Origin: Brevibacillus antibioticus | GTDB taxonomy: Bacteria; Bacillota; Bacilli; Brevibacillales; Brevibacillaceae | NCBI RefSeq assembly: GCF_005217615.1 | Contig: NZ_SZNK01000001.1 | Span: 1,879,501-1,943,500 of the forward strand | Direction of reading: 5' to 3' | DNA length: 64,000 bases | In this document: piece after piece, positions 28,631 to 38,110 of the stretch | How positions within the stretch are numbered: position 1 is the stretch's first letter | Layout: every line of letters starts with the position of its first letter | Notes under the pieces: model-generated | Told to the model about the DNA's origin: nothing | What the model saw: the letters and a program-made list of their open reading frames with translations, nothing else | The model's database searches: none | Translations under genes and position numbers: made by a program

Positions 28631-30274
28631 TTACTTAACCCACACGTCCTGATACAATTTCAGTCCGGATGGATCAAGCATCAGTCCCTGAACACGGTTG
28701 TTTACCACGACAAACCGTTTTTCCGTGTAAATGGGAATCCAAAATGCCTCCTCCACAGCACGCTTCTGAATATCTTCATAGACTTTCGCCCTATCGTCGC
28801 TCTTCATCGTCACCTGTCCCTTTTCCAGCAAGGAATCGATCGTTTTGTCATGGATGGCTGAACGATTCATCCCACCGATCTGAGTTGAATGCATGAACGC
28901 AAACAAGATATCAGGGTCATCAGCGACGTATCCGTCCAGCGCCAAGTCAAATGTGCCGGCAGCAGTTAACTGGTCGACTGCGCTACCTTCCAGCGTAATG
29001 ATTTTCACGTCTACCCCAATCGCTTTGAACATTCCTTGCATCAACTGGGCAGGTTGAGACCATACTTCCATACTCAACAATTCGAGATGAAGCGGTTTTC
29101 CTGCTTTTTCCCTTATCCCTTGTGCATTCAGTTCCCATCCGGCTTCTTCCAGGAGCTTCACCGCTTCCTCGGGGTTGTATTTGTATGCATATTGGGCAAT
29201 GGATTGATCGTATCCGAACAAGTTTGCTGGCAGCGGACCATCTGCAACCATTCCTTCGCCTTGCAGATGCGACTGCACGATAGCATCTTTCTTTACTGCC
29301 ATTTGCAACGCTTTGCGTACGTTCTTATCTTGTAAAATCTCGTTCTTCAAGTTCAGCTCGACAAACAGCCCCAAGCCGCGCTTTGTTTGCTCAAGTACCG
29401 TAAAACGATTGTTGTTCTTGAATTTCTTCGCGTCTTTCGCAGGCAGATCAGCGATGTCGATGGTTCCGCTTTCCAAAGCAGCGAGAGCCGTTTGCGGATT
29501 TCGAATCAATTTCAGAACTACTTTATCTGGCCTCGGTGGTCCTTGATTTTTAAAGAAGGGCGTTGCCCAGCGATACGCATCATTTCGAATCAGCGTGATC
29601 GAATCTCCTGATTTCCAGCTCTCCATCTTCCATGGACCGACACCGAGCGGATTCCTTCCGTATTGATCCCCAAATTTTTGTACCGCGTCCACCGAGAGCG
29701 GCTGCAAAAAGCTCGCGGAAGTGAAATAGGTGACGAGCGTGGCAGACGGTTCATTCAACTCCAAAATAAGGGTCTGATCATCTGGTGTTTGGATCGATTT
29801 GATGATGCCAAGAACCATCCCTACACCTTTCGGAGCGATTTCCGGGGACATAGCCCGCTCAAACGTTCGCTTGTACGCCTGTGCCGTAAGCCGTGTCCCA
29901 TCATGAAAGGTAACGCCTTGGCGAATGCGAAATCTCCATGTCTTCCCATCTTCCGAAATAGAATACGATTCGGCCAGATGGGGCTTGACCTCATTTGTTT
30001 GGGGATCTCTGTAAAGGAGAGCCCCCCCTAGATTGAGCACGACCCCCTCCGTGCTTAACGCTGTCGATTTGTGGATATCCAGTGTATCGGGTTCACTGCT
30101 GATCGCAACGGTGATCGTTCCGCCCTTTTTCTCGGATATGTTGGCATCATTTTTTCCTTCATCAGTATCTGGTGTCGTCGCAAGCGTCCCGCAGCCGGCC
30201 ACACTTGCCAGCAGTACGAAACAGGAAAGGACAATGCTCACAAACGTGGCGGTTCCCCGCTTTCTTATCCCCAT
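28631..30274 (-). CDS. Peptide-binding lipoprotein of ABC transporter (SBP family 5)
   Basis: The 547-residue protein starts with a lipoprotein signal (KRGTATFVSIVLSCFVLLAS, lipobox SVAGC) and a Thr/Asp-rich linker, then the family 5 binding fold (ISSEPDTLDIHKST, LAESYSISEDGKTWRFRIRQGVTFHDG, YGRNPLGVGPWKMESW). It is anchored outside the membrane and delivers its ligand to DppBC. I chose the ATG at 30274 because the signal peptide begins there. It is the only solute-binding gene of the operon. Peptides are the usual ligand, but this family also binds nickel, opines and antibiotics. Confidence 0.93.
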   Translation of the reverse strand: MGIRKRGTATFVSIVLSCFVLLASVAGCGTLATTPDTDEGKNDANISEKKGGTITVAISSEPDTLDIHKSTALSTEGVVLNLGGALLYRDPQTNEVKPHLAESYSISEDGKTWRFRIRQGVTFHDGTRLTAQAYKRTFERAMSPEIAPKGVGMVLGIIKSIQTPDDQTLILELNEPSATLVTYFTSASFLQPLSVDAVQKFGDQYGRNPLGVGPWKMESWKSGDSITLIRNDAYRWATPFFKNQGPPRPDKVVLKLIRNPQTALAALESGTIDIADLPAKDAKKFKNNNRFTVLEQTKRGLGLFVELNLKNEILQDKNVRKALQMAVKKDAIVQSHLQGEGMVADGPLPANLFGYDQSIAQYAYKYNPEEAVKLLEEAGWELNAQGIREKAGKPLHLELLSMEVWSQPAQLMQGMFKAIGVDVKIITLEGSAVDQLTAAGTFDLALDGYVADDPDILFAFMHSTQIGGMNRSAIHDKTIDSLLEKGQVTMKSDDRAKVYEDIQKRAVEEAFWIPIYTEKRFVVVNNRVQGLMLDPSGLKLYQDVWVK

Positions 30275-30314
30275 GAATGACCCCACTCTCTTGTTTGGGA
30301 CATATCCTTGCCGC

Positions 30315-31394
30315 CTACGATCTGAGCCAATCAACCGTTTTCTGATCCAGCTTTTTGACGAGAGCCGTCAGCAATTTCACCGTATTTTCCACATCATCAT
30401 GATGGAGAATCGAAGCGTGACTGTGAATGTAACGCGCTGGGATTGCAATGACGATAGATGGAGCCCCTTTGCCAACCATATGAGCAGCTCCTGCGTCCGT
30501 ACCCGCACCTGGAATAGCAGCATATTGATACGGGATGCCTTCCTCTTCAGCCGTATCAAATAACAGATCCCGCAATTTCCGATTGGGCACGAGCGAGCCG
30601 TCGAATAGACCAATCGTAGGCCCGCCACCGCACTTGATATCAGGCAAATTAGGAGAGTCGGCGCTTCCCGGCGTGTCAAACGTTATCCCCGTCTCCAATG
30701 CAATAAATAAATCTGGCTGCACCATATACGTGCTCGTGAATGCGCCGCGGGCCCCCACTTCTTCTTGTGCAGTAGCGCCGCTAAATACGATGTTGGGGTG
30801 ATCCGTTTCTTGCAATTGTTTCATTACTTCAATGGCTGTCAGGCAACCGCCGCGATTGTCGAGCGCTTTTGCCATATACATCTTGTCATTCGCCATCACC
30901 GTGAAAGGGCAGATTGGCACAATCGGATCACCTGGGCGAATTCCCAGCTCCTTTGCCTGTTCTGCACTGGATGCTCCGATATCGATGAACATCCGCTCGA
31001 TCTCAACCACTTTCTTTCGTTCTTCCGAAGACAGCAGATGCGGCGGTTTTGACCCGATTACGCCGACAATATCCCCTTTTCTTGTTTTAATGTTCACGCG
31101 CTGAGCCAGCATCACCTGCGACCACCAGCCACCAAGCGGCTGGAAGGCGATGAATCCATCCTTCATGACACGCGTTACCATGAACCCCACTTCATCCATA
31201 TGGCCCATCATCATGATTTTGGGTCCATTAGCCATGCCTGTTTTCCGCCCGATTATGCTTCCCAGATTATCTGTGAACACTTCTTCTGTAAGCGGTTCCA
31301 AATAGGTGTGCATCAATTCTCGCACTTCCTGTTCTTGTCCGGGAACTCCGGAAGCCTCTGTCAGCTCTTTTAGTACCTTTACCCAACTATTCAT
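30315..31394 (-). CDS. M42-family metallo-aminopeptidase
   Basis: The 359-residue protein has the zinc motifs of M42 peptidases: GHMDEVGFMVT, KALDNRGGC, ATAQEEVGARGA and GAGTDAGAAHM. M42 enzymes (PepA/FrvX/YsdC type) are large cytoplasmic complexes that remove N-terminal residues from peptides. I chose the ATG at 31394, which has GGAGAGG in front; the 32 codons before it overlap the ligase gene. It lies 25 bp after the acyl-CoA ligase and 40 bp before the binding protein, so it probably degrades the imported peptide. Confidence 0.92.
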   Translation of the reverse strand: MNSWVKVLKELTEASGVPGQEQEVRELMHTYLEPLTEEVFTDNLGSIIGRKTGMANGPKIMMMGHMDEVGFMVTRVMKDGFIAFQPLGGWWSQVMLAQRVNIKTRKGDIVGVIGSKPPHLLSSEERKKVVEIERMFIDIGASSAEQAKELGIRPGDPIVPICPFTVMANDKMYMAKALDNRGGCLTAIEVMKQLQETDHPNIVFSGATAQEEVGARGAFTSTYMVQPDLFIALETGITFDTPGSADSPNLPDIKCGGGPTIGLFDGSLVPNRKLRDLLFDTAEEEGIPYQYAAIPGAGTDAGAAHMVGKGAPSIVIAIPARYIHSHASILHHDDVENTVKLLTALVKKLDQKTVDWLRS

Positions 31395-31419
31395 CCATAT
31401 CTTCCTCTCCATTTGGATG

Positions 31420-32991
31420 TTATCTCCAGCTATCATCCATGCGATCATAGGAACCGATGCGAAGATCTGCTTTTTCGTTCGCCAGTACATGCTTGGCTAT
31501 ACGCTCAGATGGGGTACGAGGCAATTCACTGCGGTATTCCCAATATCGTGGAACCTTGTAATGAGCAAGACGCTCGGTGCAATAAGTGATCAACTCATGA
31601 GGTGGCACCGTTTGGCCCGCTTTCACTACCACGTATGCCTTGATTTCTTCCCCGCGTATTTCGTCCTTCACTGGAAGGCAGGCAGCATATTGCACAGCCG
31701 GATGCATTTTCATGACTTCCTCAACCTCAGTAGCCGAAATATTTTCCCCGCTCCGGCGAATCATCTCTTTTTTTCTGCCGACATAATAGATGTATCCGTC
31801 TTCGTCCATTCGCACCAAATCTCCAGTGTGGAACCAGCCGCCCTGAAAGGCTGCGGAAGTCGCATCAGGATCTTTATAGTAGCCATCCATCATCCCCAAG
31901 CCCCGTAGGACGAGCTCGCCAACCTCTCCCCTCGAAACGGAGCGGTTGTGAATATCAACAATGCGGACGGTCCGGTCTCTATCCGGTTTTCCGATGCAGC
32001 CTGTTCCGAGCAAGCGGTCATGATCCTGTGGTTTTACCGAAATATCTCCACCTGTCTCTGTCATGCCAAAAACCTCATACCATGGAGCACCCCATCGCTC
32101 TTCCAATTCACGGTGCAGATGCGGGGGAATGGCCGAGCAAAAGATGGTGCGAACGTTATTTTCCCTGTCTAATGGAGAGCGTGGTGCTTTGACCATTAAC
32201 GTAGGCATGATTCCTAGGCAGTAGAAAAAGGTAACGGCATATTGCCTAACTTTTTCCCAAAATGTAGAGGGATGAAATCGATCGAGAACCACAAGCTTTG
32301 CCCCCACAGCGATTGCACCCAGCAAATTCCATTGCGGGTCCATATAGTAAAAGGGCTGCGCCGTTAATAGTACATCTGAATGGGTCAAATTGGGGTGCTG
32401 CTCGACCACCTTTTTTGCTATGGTGAGCCAATATTCATGGGAAAGCATACACCCCTTGGGGAAGCCTGTCGTGCCGGATGTATATTGGATGTTGACTAAC
32501 GTTTCAGGAAAAACGGTAAGTGCTGTTGGAGTCGTGGGCGCTGTTTTACACATCGTGCTGAAATCGACAACGTTGGGATCGTCTGATTGGTCTACTGAGA
32601 GTATTGTTTGGAGGGTTTGTAAGGAAGGTCTGATCTTATGTAGCAGGGATAAAAACTCCTGTGAAGTTACGATAACGATTGCTTCGGAGTGCTGGAGGAT
32701 ATACTGTGCATCGTATTCCTTGTAATTTACATTTATCGGCACGATGGTCGCACCCAGTTTTGCCAATGCCAGCCAGGTAAGCGGGAATTCCGGCTGGTTC
32801 CTCAGCATGACGGCTACCCGATCCCCATAGCCTACGCCCAGCTCTTGGAGCATGTTGGCGATCTGGTTGGAACGGTCTTCCATCTCCTTAAATGACAGTT
32901 GTTCATTCCATTCATCAAAGACAAGCCCGATTTTTTCTCCCCATCGTTTGGCCGCCCGTGCCGTCAAAGACTTGATTTCTTGCGTGTCCAA
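31420..32991 (-). CDS. Acyl-CoA ligase (AMP-binding, CaiC-like)
   Basis: The 523 residues hold the AMP-binding motif YTSGTTGFPKGCMLS (about 173-187), GMTETGGDIS, GWFHTGDLVRMDEDGYIYYVGRKK and the C-terminal Lys region (PRTPSERIAKHVL). It forms an acyl-AMP and then the CoA thioester. The pattern is closest to crotonobetaine/carnitine-CoA ligases and medium-chain acyl-CoA ligases. It sits beside an enoyl-CoA hydratase, so it would activate a carboxylic acid released from the imported compound for beta-oxidation-like breakdown. The acid is unknown. Confidence 0.88.
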   Translation of the reverse strand: MDTQEIKSLTARAAKRWGEKIGLVFDEWNEQLSFKEMEDRSNQIANMLQELGVGYGDRVAVMLRNQPEFPLTWLALAKLGATIVPINVNYKEYDAQYILQHSEAIVIVTSQEFLSLLHKIRPSLQTLQTILSVDQSDDPNVVDFSTMCKTAPTTPTALTVFPETLVNIQYTSGTTGFPKGCMLSHEYWLTIAKKVVEQHPNLTHSDVLLTAQPFYYMDPQWNLLGAIAVGAKLVVLDRFHPSTFWEKVRQYAVTFFYCLGIMPTLMVKAPRSPLDRENNVRTIFCSAIPPHLHRELEERWGAPWYEVFGMTETGGDISVKPQDHDRLLGTGCIGKPDRDRTVRIVDIHNRSVSRGEVGELVLRGLGMMDGYYKDPDATSAAFQGGWFHTGDLVRMDEDGYIYYVGRKKEMIRRSGENISATEVEEVMKMHPAVQYAACLPVKDEIRGEEIKAYVVVKAGQTVPPHELITYCTERLAHYKVPRYWEYRSELPRTPSERIAKHVLANEKADLRIGSYDRMDDSWR

Positions 32992-33011
32992 AAGCTTTCA
33001 GCCCTCCTTCT

Positions 33012-33782
33012 CTATACCGATCTTTTTTTTCGGAACCCTTCAGCCGCCTGCTTGGACTCGATCGTTTGCACGGTTGCCAGCGCATGCTCGATCTCCAATT
33101 CAAAAGCTGCCTCCAAATCGGATTGTGCCCCTCGATTTAGCGCAAATTTGGCTTTTGCAAGCGCTACTTGCGGGAGCTCAGCTAACCGTTTCGCCCACTT
33201 GTCAGCTTCTTCAGCTAACACTGAATGATCCACTACCTTGTTGATGAGTCCGAGATGCAGTGCTTGCGGCGCACTAAATCTTTCGCCCGAAAACAGCAAC
33301 TCTTTTGCCCGGACCAATCCGATCGTGATGGGAAGGATATGCGAGATCCCTCCGGTAACACTAAGTCCCACACTCACTTCCGGAAAGCCGAATTCGGCAT
33401 CTTGTGCGGCGATGATCAAATCGCATCCGAGCGCAAACTCACACCCTGCTCCTAATGCATAACCATGGACCGCAGCGATCACTGGAAAAGGAACACGCTG
33501 GATCTTTCGTGTTATATCCTGAATCTTCTGTAAATTAAGGCGAAGCTCAGCCTCATTTGCAGGCTGTTCTTCATGACGCAAATCATGTCCTGCACAAAAA
33601 GCATTCCCGCGGCCAGTCAGTACTGCTGCCCTTACTCCTTCCCGTTCCAACTTTTCGAGCGATCCATACAGCTCCTCTACCAATTGTGGAATCACCGCAT
33701 TTAACCGCTCGGGGCGATTCAGGTGAATCCAGCCTATCTCTTGATGGACCTCACACTCTACCACCGCCTTACGTGTTGTCAT
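33012..33782 (-). CDS. Enoyl-CoA hydratase/isomerase family protein
   Basis: The 256-residue crotonase-fold protein has the oxyanion-hole segments AVLTGRGNAFCAGHDL and VIAAVHGYALGAGCEFALGCDLIIA, followed by FGFPEVSVGLSVTGG with a possible catalytic Glu. It hydrates or isomerises an enoyl-CoA. It overlaps the amidohydrolase gene by 14 bases and precedes the acyl-CoA ligase by 20 bp, giving a three-gene catabolic block. CaiD-like activity is one option. Confidence 0.9.
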   Translation of the reverse strand: MTTRKAVVECEVHQEIGWIHLNRPERLNAVIPQLVEELYGSLEKLEREGVRAAVLTGRGNAFCAGHDLRHEEQPANEAELRLNLQKIQDITRKIQRVPFPVIAAVHGYALGAGCEFALGCDLIIAAQDAEFGFPEVSVGLSVTGGISHILPITIGLVRAKELLFSGERFSAPQALHLGLINKVVDHSVLAEEADKWAKRLAELPQVALAKAKFALNRGAQSDLEAAFELEIEHALATVQTIESKQAAEGFRKKRSV

Positions 33783-34653
33783 CCTTTTTTACCTCCGCCT
33801 TTATTTTGGAAAACAATGTCTTTGCATTCGAACCGAGCACCTTCTCTAGCACCTCGGGCTTTATGCTTAATTCCTTCCATTCTGCAATCGCGCGTTTCAG
33901 AGGAAATACAGGCCAGTCTGTTGCAAAGAGGATTTGATCTTGCAAGAGGTTGTTTGCTAACCTGTACATCATCTCCCACCCTGCTCCTTGCACCCCCAAA
34001 TACTTTGGAGAAAGCCCGCCCAAATCCATCAGAACATTGGGGTGCTTGCGCGCTACGGCAACCATTTCAGGCACCCAGGGCCACCCCCCATGACACGCGA
34101 TCAATGTTAATTCTGGAAAATCACAGGCAACTTGATCCAGTAGCAGCGGGTGTTCATTTCGGATGGGATGAATCGCCGAATAATTAATTCCCGTATGAAT
34201 GGCGACTGCTAAGCCTAACTCGGCAGCTTTTGCGTATACGGGATATAATTTGCGATCATCGATTGGCATCTCAAAAAACGCAGGCTGGATGTTTACTCCC
34301 AGAAAGCCCAGCTCTCTGATGCGGCTCACTTGTTGGACAGCGCGCATCGGTCTGAAATGCTCCATTGAAATCGTACCGAATCCTGAAAAAAGCTCGGTTT
34401 GAGCGGATATGACTTTTGCCAATGCTTCATTCAGCGCATCCCCATCCTCGCCGAATTCGTATTCTGCATGCATAATGGCGTGGTCGACTCCTGATTCTTT
34501 CATTTCTTGTATCAAATCGTCGAGCGTTTTCGCCATAGTCGATCTTACTTGTAACACCGCATCATATTGAGCAACGTACTCCTTTCGCATTTCACCTATG
34601 CGTGCCTCACGGAACTGCTGTGGCAAGCGGACACGGGCATCAAGAATGTTCAT
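33769..34653 (-). CDS. Amidohydrolase_2-type TIM-barrel hydrolase
   Basis: The 294-residue protein has the later metal-site motifs of the Amidohydrolase_2 family: AVAIHTGINYS, LIACHGGWPWVPE and ILFATDWPVFP. The usual N-terminal HxH metal pair is not obvious (DARVRLP instead), which is common in the decarboxylase/lactonase branch. It may be a hydrolase or non-oxidative decarboxylase. It overlaps both the TetR and hydratase genes by 14 bases, so all three are coupled. Confidence 0.82.
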   Translation of the reverse strand: MNILDARVRLPQQFREARIGEMRKEYVAQYDAVLQVRSTMAKTLDDLIQEMKESGVDHAIMHAEYEFGEDGDALNEALAKVISAQTELFSGFGTISMEHFRPMRAVQQVSRIRELGFLGVNIQPAFFEMPIDDRKLYPVYAKAAELGLAVAIHTGINYSAIHPIRNEHPLLLDQVACDFPELTLIACHGGWPWVPEMVAVARKHPNVLMDLGGLSPKYLGVQGAGWEMMYRLANNLLQDQILFATDWPVFPLKRAIAEWKELSIKPEVLEKVLGSNAKTLFSKIKAEVKKDDNT

Positions 34654-35302
34654 GCGCAGCAGCCCCCAGCCATGGTTTCATAAAAAAACGAGCGGGTTCA
34701 GGCAGATTCAAATCGGAGACAGTCAGTTGCTGACCGTTTCGCTTTGCCTGAACGAGTGCAAGCGCCATATCGGAAAAATTCAAGCTGATTTCTTCCAATG
34801 AATTTGGGCCATCGGGCGAGTACCAATGGGCGACACCCGTGCACATTTGAAGCAAAGCCAGGACGGCAAGCTTGCTATTTTCTATCGTAAATACGCCCCC
34901 CTCTAATCCGCCCGTTAAAATACGCTGCCAGAGCAGCTCATATTCACTGCGCAACCTGGCAATTTCTACGCGTGTATTTCCAGTCAGCGCACGGAACTCG
35001 GTATCTACTACGAGCGCTGTTAGCTTGTCGATGGCATGGCTGGTAACATGCAGCTGTACAAACGCTACCAATTGTTGTTCGGGCGCTTCAAGTTCAGCGA
35101 GCACTTCCTTTGCATTTCCAAGAAGAGTCTGTAACCCTTCTTGCATGATGGCAACGAGCAGATCCTCTTTTGTTTTCATGTAATGATAGAGGGTGGAGGA
35201 GGTTACCTCTGCTTCTAGAGCGATATCACGTATGCTGGTTGCTTCAAAACCTTTTCTTGCGAATAGCCGTAATGCTGCTTCAAGTATTTTTTCTTTCGTC
35301 AA
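34640..35302 (-). CDS. TetR/AcrR-family repressor
   Basis: The 220-residue protein has the TetR helix-turn-helix at 5-50 (ILEAALRLFARKGFEATSIRDIALEAEVTSSTLYHYMKTKEDLL cut here for brevity into its two helices AALRLFARKGF and STLYHYMKTKE). The C-terminal domain is helical, like the fatty-acid-responsive FadR/KstR2-type regulators. It is the first gene of the long operon and overlaps the amidohydrolase. A promoter with a dyad across the -10 lies upstream, so it probably represses its own operon until an acyl-CoA or related ligand binds. Confidence 0.92.
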   Translation of the reverse strand: MTKEKILEAALRLFARKGFEATSIRDIALEAEVTSSTLYHYMKTKEDLLVAIMQEGLQTLLGNAKEVLAELEAPEQQLVAFVQLHVTSHAIDKLTALVVDTEFRALTGNTRVEIARLRSEYELLWQRILTGGLEGGVFTIENSKLAVLALLQMCTGVAHWYSPDGPNSLEEISLNFSDMALALVQAKRNGQQLTVSDLNLPEPARFFMKPWLGAAAHEHS

Positions 35303-35432
35303 AAAAGCGCGCTCCTTTCTACGGATGATTGCAGGAAACTAGCGTCTCTCATGTCCAGTTACTTGTGGCGGTTCCATCATCTGCTTTTTTGGTTTTGTCG
35401 ATCGATCGATCGATTGGTTGCTTGTGATCACC

Positions 35433-35461
35433 ACTTTACTAGTGATTTGTTTTAATGTCAA
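35433..35461 (-). promoter_or_regulatory. Promoter of the tetR-led operon with overlapping dyad
   Basis: On the minus strand TTGACA (35456-35461) and TAAAGT (35433-35438) are exactly 17 bp apart. An ATCAC/GTGAT dyad spans the -10, a natural operator for the TetR protein. Just downstream is a 17-base (TCGA) tetranucleotide tract at 35398-35414, about 95 bp before the start codon. Confidence 0.7.
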
Positions 35462-35503
35462 GATTATTTTTTATTTTCTGACATTTGTTTTTGCATAACA
35501 AAA

Positions 35504-35530
35504 ATCTCCCCCGGTTTCCCATGAGGAGAT
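35504..35530 (-). terminator. Terminator of the UvrA-like gene
   Basis: On the minus strand ATCTCC and GGAGAT enclose a 15-base loop and are followed by TTTTTGTT, 47 bp after the UvrA-like stop. Confidence 0.7.
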
Positions 35531-35576
35531 CTGAATTCGTTATGCCATAGCCGCTTTTACGTTGCAATCCTATACA

Positions 35577-37829
35577 TTACTTCAAGTACCTTCCCGTGAT
35601 CGACTGTTCCGCTTGGATGATTTGTGAAGGTGTGCCCTCGAAGACCACCTGACCGCCGTTGCTGCCTCCGTCCGGTCCCATATCGATTATCCAATCTGCT
35701 TGGCTGATCACATCAAGGTTATGTTCGATGACGATTACCGTATTGCCGGTATCTACGAGGCGGTTCATGATCTCCAGAAGGTGACCGATATCTGACATAT
35801 GCAAGCCAGTTGTCGGCTCGTCCATTACGTAGATGCTGCCCTTCTTATGCAGCTCGCTGGCCAGCTTGATGCGCTGACATTCCCCGCCCGAGAGCGTGCT
35901 GAGCGGCTGGCCGAGTGTAATATAGTTCAGCCCCACATCACTCATCGCTTGGAGCTTGCGCACAACCTCACTTCGCTCAAAAAATTCTAATGCCTGCTCC
36001 ACCGTCATCTCCAGCACTTCTGCAATTGACTTGCCGTTTAGCTTGTATGCAAGTACCTCTTCCTTGAACCGTCTACCTCCACATACTTCACACGGTAGCT
36101 TTACGCTTTCAAGGAATGCAAGATCTGTATACACAACACCTAGCCCTTGGCAGTTCTCGCAAGCCCCCTTGGAGTTGAAGCTGAATAAGCCTTGGTTGAC
36201 CTTGTTCGCGGAAGCAAAAGCCTTGCGCACATCATCCATGATCCCTGTGTAGGTTGCGGGATTCGAACGCGTTGACACGCCTACCGCCGATTGGTCGATG
36301 ACGATCGCATCCGGATGGTTGCCGAGGAATACTTCGTTAATCAGCGTACTCTTACCAGAGCCGGCGACACCCGTAACTACGGTCAGCACTCCGGTTGGAA
36401 TATCAACACTCACGTTCCGCAGATTGTGCAGTGTGGCATCCTCGATGGACAGCTTACCGGACGGCTTCCGGGAATCTTGCTTCAATTGGATCGACCGCTT
36501 CATGTGGATACCTGTCAGTGTCTCTGACTCCAGCAGACCTTCGAAGCTGCCTTCATACACGATGGTACCGCCGTGGCTGCCAGCGTGAGGACCGACGTCG
36601 ACGATATGATCTGCCACCTTGATTACATCGGGATCATGCTCGACGACAATGACGGTATTGCCCTTGTCACGCAGCTTATGAAGCAATTCATTTAACCGGT
36701 GTACATCACGGGGGTGTAGACCAACGCTGGGCTCATCGAAAATATAAGTAACATCCACCAGACTGCCGCTCAGGTGCTTCACCATTTTGACGCGCTGTGA
36801 CTCGCCGCCGGACAAGGTATCCGTTTCGCGGTCCAGCGTCAAGTAGTCCAGTCCAATATCCACCAAATGCTGCAACCGCTCCGTCAGCGACTTGACCATC
36901 GGCGCTGCGACCGAATCGTCAATCTCAGCAATGACGCGGATGAGCTGACCGACCTCCATGGAGGACATCTCTGCAATGTTAAAGCCATTGATTTTGCAGT
37001 TGAGTGCGGCCTGATTGAGTCTCGCACCATGACAGCTGGAGCAAGAACCTTCGGTGATGAACGGCGCAACCGCTTTTTGTGTACGCTCAGATTTCGTCTT
37101 TAGATCCTGTTTGATGTATTTATTGGTGAACTTCTCAATGACACCTTCTACTGTAATATTCACGGCTTTCCCGGCAAACTGCATCTCCACTTTCCTCGCC
37201 TTCGCGTACAACAGGTGCTCAAGCTCCTCATCCGAATAATTGCTCAGCTTCTTGTCAGGATCGAAGCCCGTCTGCACGAGCATATTCCATTCCATGCCAT
37301 CTACCTTATAGTCCGGCAGCATGATTGCCCCTTCCTTCAACGACTTTGACATATCCAACGCCTTGCTCATGTCGATGCTCAAACTGCGACCGATCCCGTT
37401 GCATTCGGGACACATGCCTTGGGGATCATTAAAGGAGAACATATGCGCTTGTCCAACATGAGGCTGACCTATGCGGGAGAAAAGTAGGCGAAGAATGGGA
37501 GAAATATCGGTAATGGTCCCCATCGTGGAGTGGGAACCGCCACCCAGTCGCTTCTGGTCCACGATAACCGCCATGCTCAGGTTCTCGATTGCGTCCGTAT
37601 CCGGCTGCGGGTAGCGCGGCAGGAAATTTCGCACAAACATGCTGAAATTCTCATTCAGCAAACGCGTGGATTCTGCGGCGATCGTATCGAAGACGATTGA
37701 TGACTTGCCGGATCCAGATACACCGGTGAAGATCGTAATCTTTCGCTTGGGAATGCGCAAGGATACATTCTTGAGATTGTTTTCCCTCGCACCGGAGATT
37801 ACGATATACTCCTGATTAGATTCACTCAT
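35577..37829 (-). CDS. Short UvrA paralogue (resistance-type ABC-ATPase, DrrC-like)
   Basis: The 750-residue protein has two UvrA-type ATPase halves: Walker [15 protein letters not shown] and GVAGSGKSTLINEV, signatures LSGGESQRV and LSGGECQRI, and zinc-finger cysteines (CPEC, CSSC, CENC and CEVC pairs). Genuine UvrA is about 950 residues; the UvrB-binding and insertion regions are shortened here, with only GTITDISPILRLLFSRIGQPH left at that place. Such short paralogues are found beside antibiotic genes and may protect DNA from intercalating drugs. I start at the ATG at 37829 because GGAAGG is nine bases upstream. It is monocistronic. Confidence 0.9.
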   Translation of the reverse strand: MSESNQEYIVISGARENNLKNVSLRIPKRKITIFTGVSGSGKSSIVFDTIAAESTRLLNENFSMFVRNFLPRYPQPDTDAIENLSMAVIVDQKRLGGGSHSTMGTITDISPILRLLFSRIGQPHVGQAHMFSFNDPQGMCPECNGIGRSLSIDMSKALDMSKSLKEGAIMLPDYKVDGMEWNMLVQTGFDPDKKLSNYSDEELEHLLYAKARKVEMQFAGKAVNITVEGVIEKFTNKYIKQDLKTKSERTQKAVAPFITEGSCSSCHGARLNQAALNCKINGFNIAEMSSMEVGQLIRVIAEIDDSVAAPMVKSLTERLQHLVDIGLDYLTLDRETDTLSGGESQRVKMVKHLSGSLVDVTYIFDEPSVGLHPRDVHRLNELLHKLRDKGNTVIVVEHDPDVIKVADHIVDVGPHAGSHGGTIVYEGSFEGLLESETLTGIHMKRSIQLKQDSRKPSGKLSIEDATLHNLRNVSVDIPTGVLTVVTGVAGSGKSTLINEVFLGNHPDAIVIDQSAVGVSTRSNPATYTGIMDDVRKAFASANKVNQGLFSFNSKGACENCQGLGVVYTDLAFLESVKLPCEVCGGRRFKEEVLAYKLNGKSIAEVLEMTVEQALEFFERSEVVRKLQAMSDVGLNYITLGQPLSTLSGGECQRIKLASELHKKGSIYVMDEPTTGLHMSDIGHLLEIMNRLVDTGNTVIVIEHNLDVISQADWIIDMGPDGGSNGGQVVFEGTPSQIIQAEQSITGRYLK

Positions 37830-38065
37830 GCCCATCATCCTTCCGATAGCATTCATTCCTACTTATATTCACATTGTACCATTCAGAAAAAGATCTTTCG
37901 TACCGATTGCTGTTCTTGCTTACAACACGCGTTCCTCTACCTATTATTTCCAAAACAATTTTTTCGTGTCAATCATCCCATGACGCTTTGCTTGTGTACA
38001 GAAGAGGAAAAATTGCGGTCGCGTACGCCTGGGCACATTGGTGAAAAAAATGCTTGTGTAGGACG

Positions 38066-38103
38066 AAAAAAGAGGACCCGTATTTAGCGGCTCCTCTTTT
38101 TTT
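38066..38103. terminator. Strong two-way terminator
   Basis: AAAAAAGAGGA and TCCTCTTTTTT flank a 15-base loop. It lies just after the hydrolase remnant on the minus strand and would stop transcription from cysK-like gene readthrough as well as from the other side. Confidence 0.85.
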
Positions 38104-38110
38104 ATGTTGG

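Noticed and set aside
31306..31908. 200-codon plus-strand frame opposite the acyl-CoA ligase
   Set aside because: No motif, no start signal, and fully antisense to a well-conserved gene.
35398..35414. (TCGA)n tract as a repeat or CRISPR-like element
   Set aside because: Only four units without spacers; a short simple repeat in a promoter leader.
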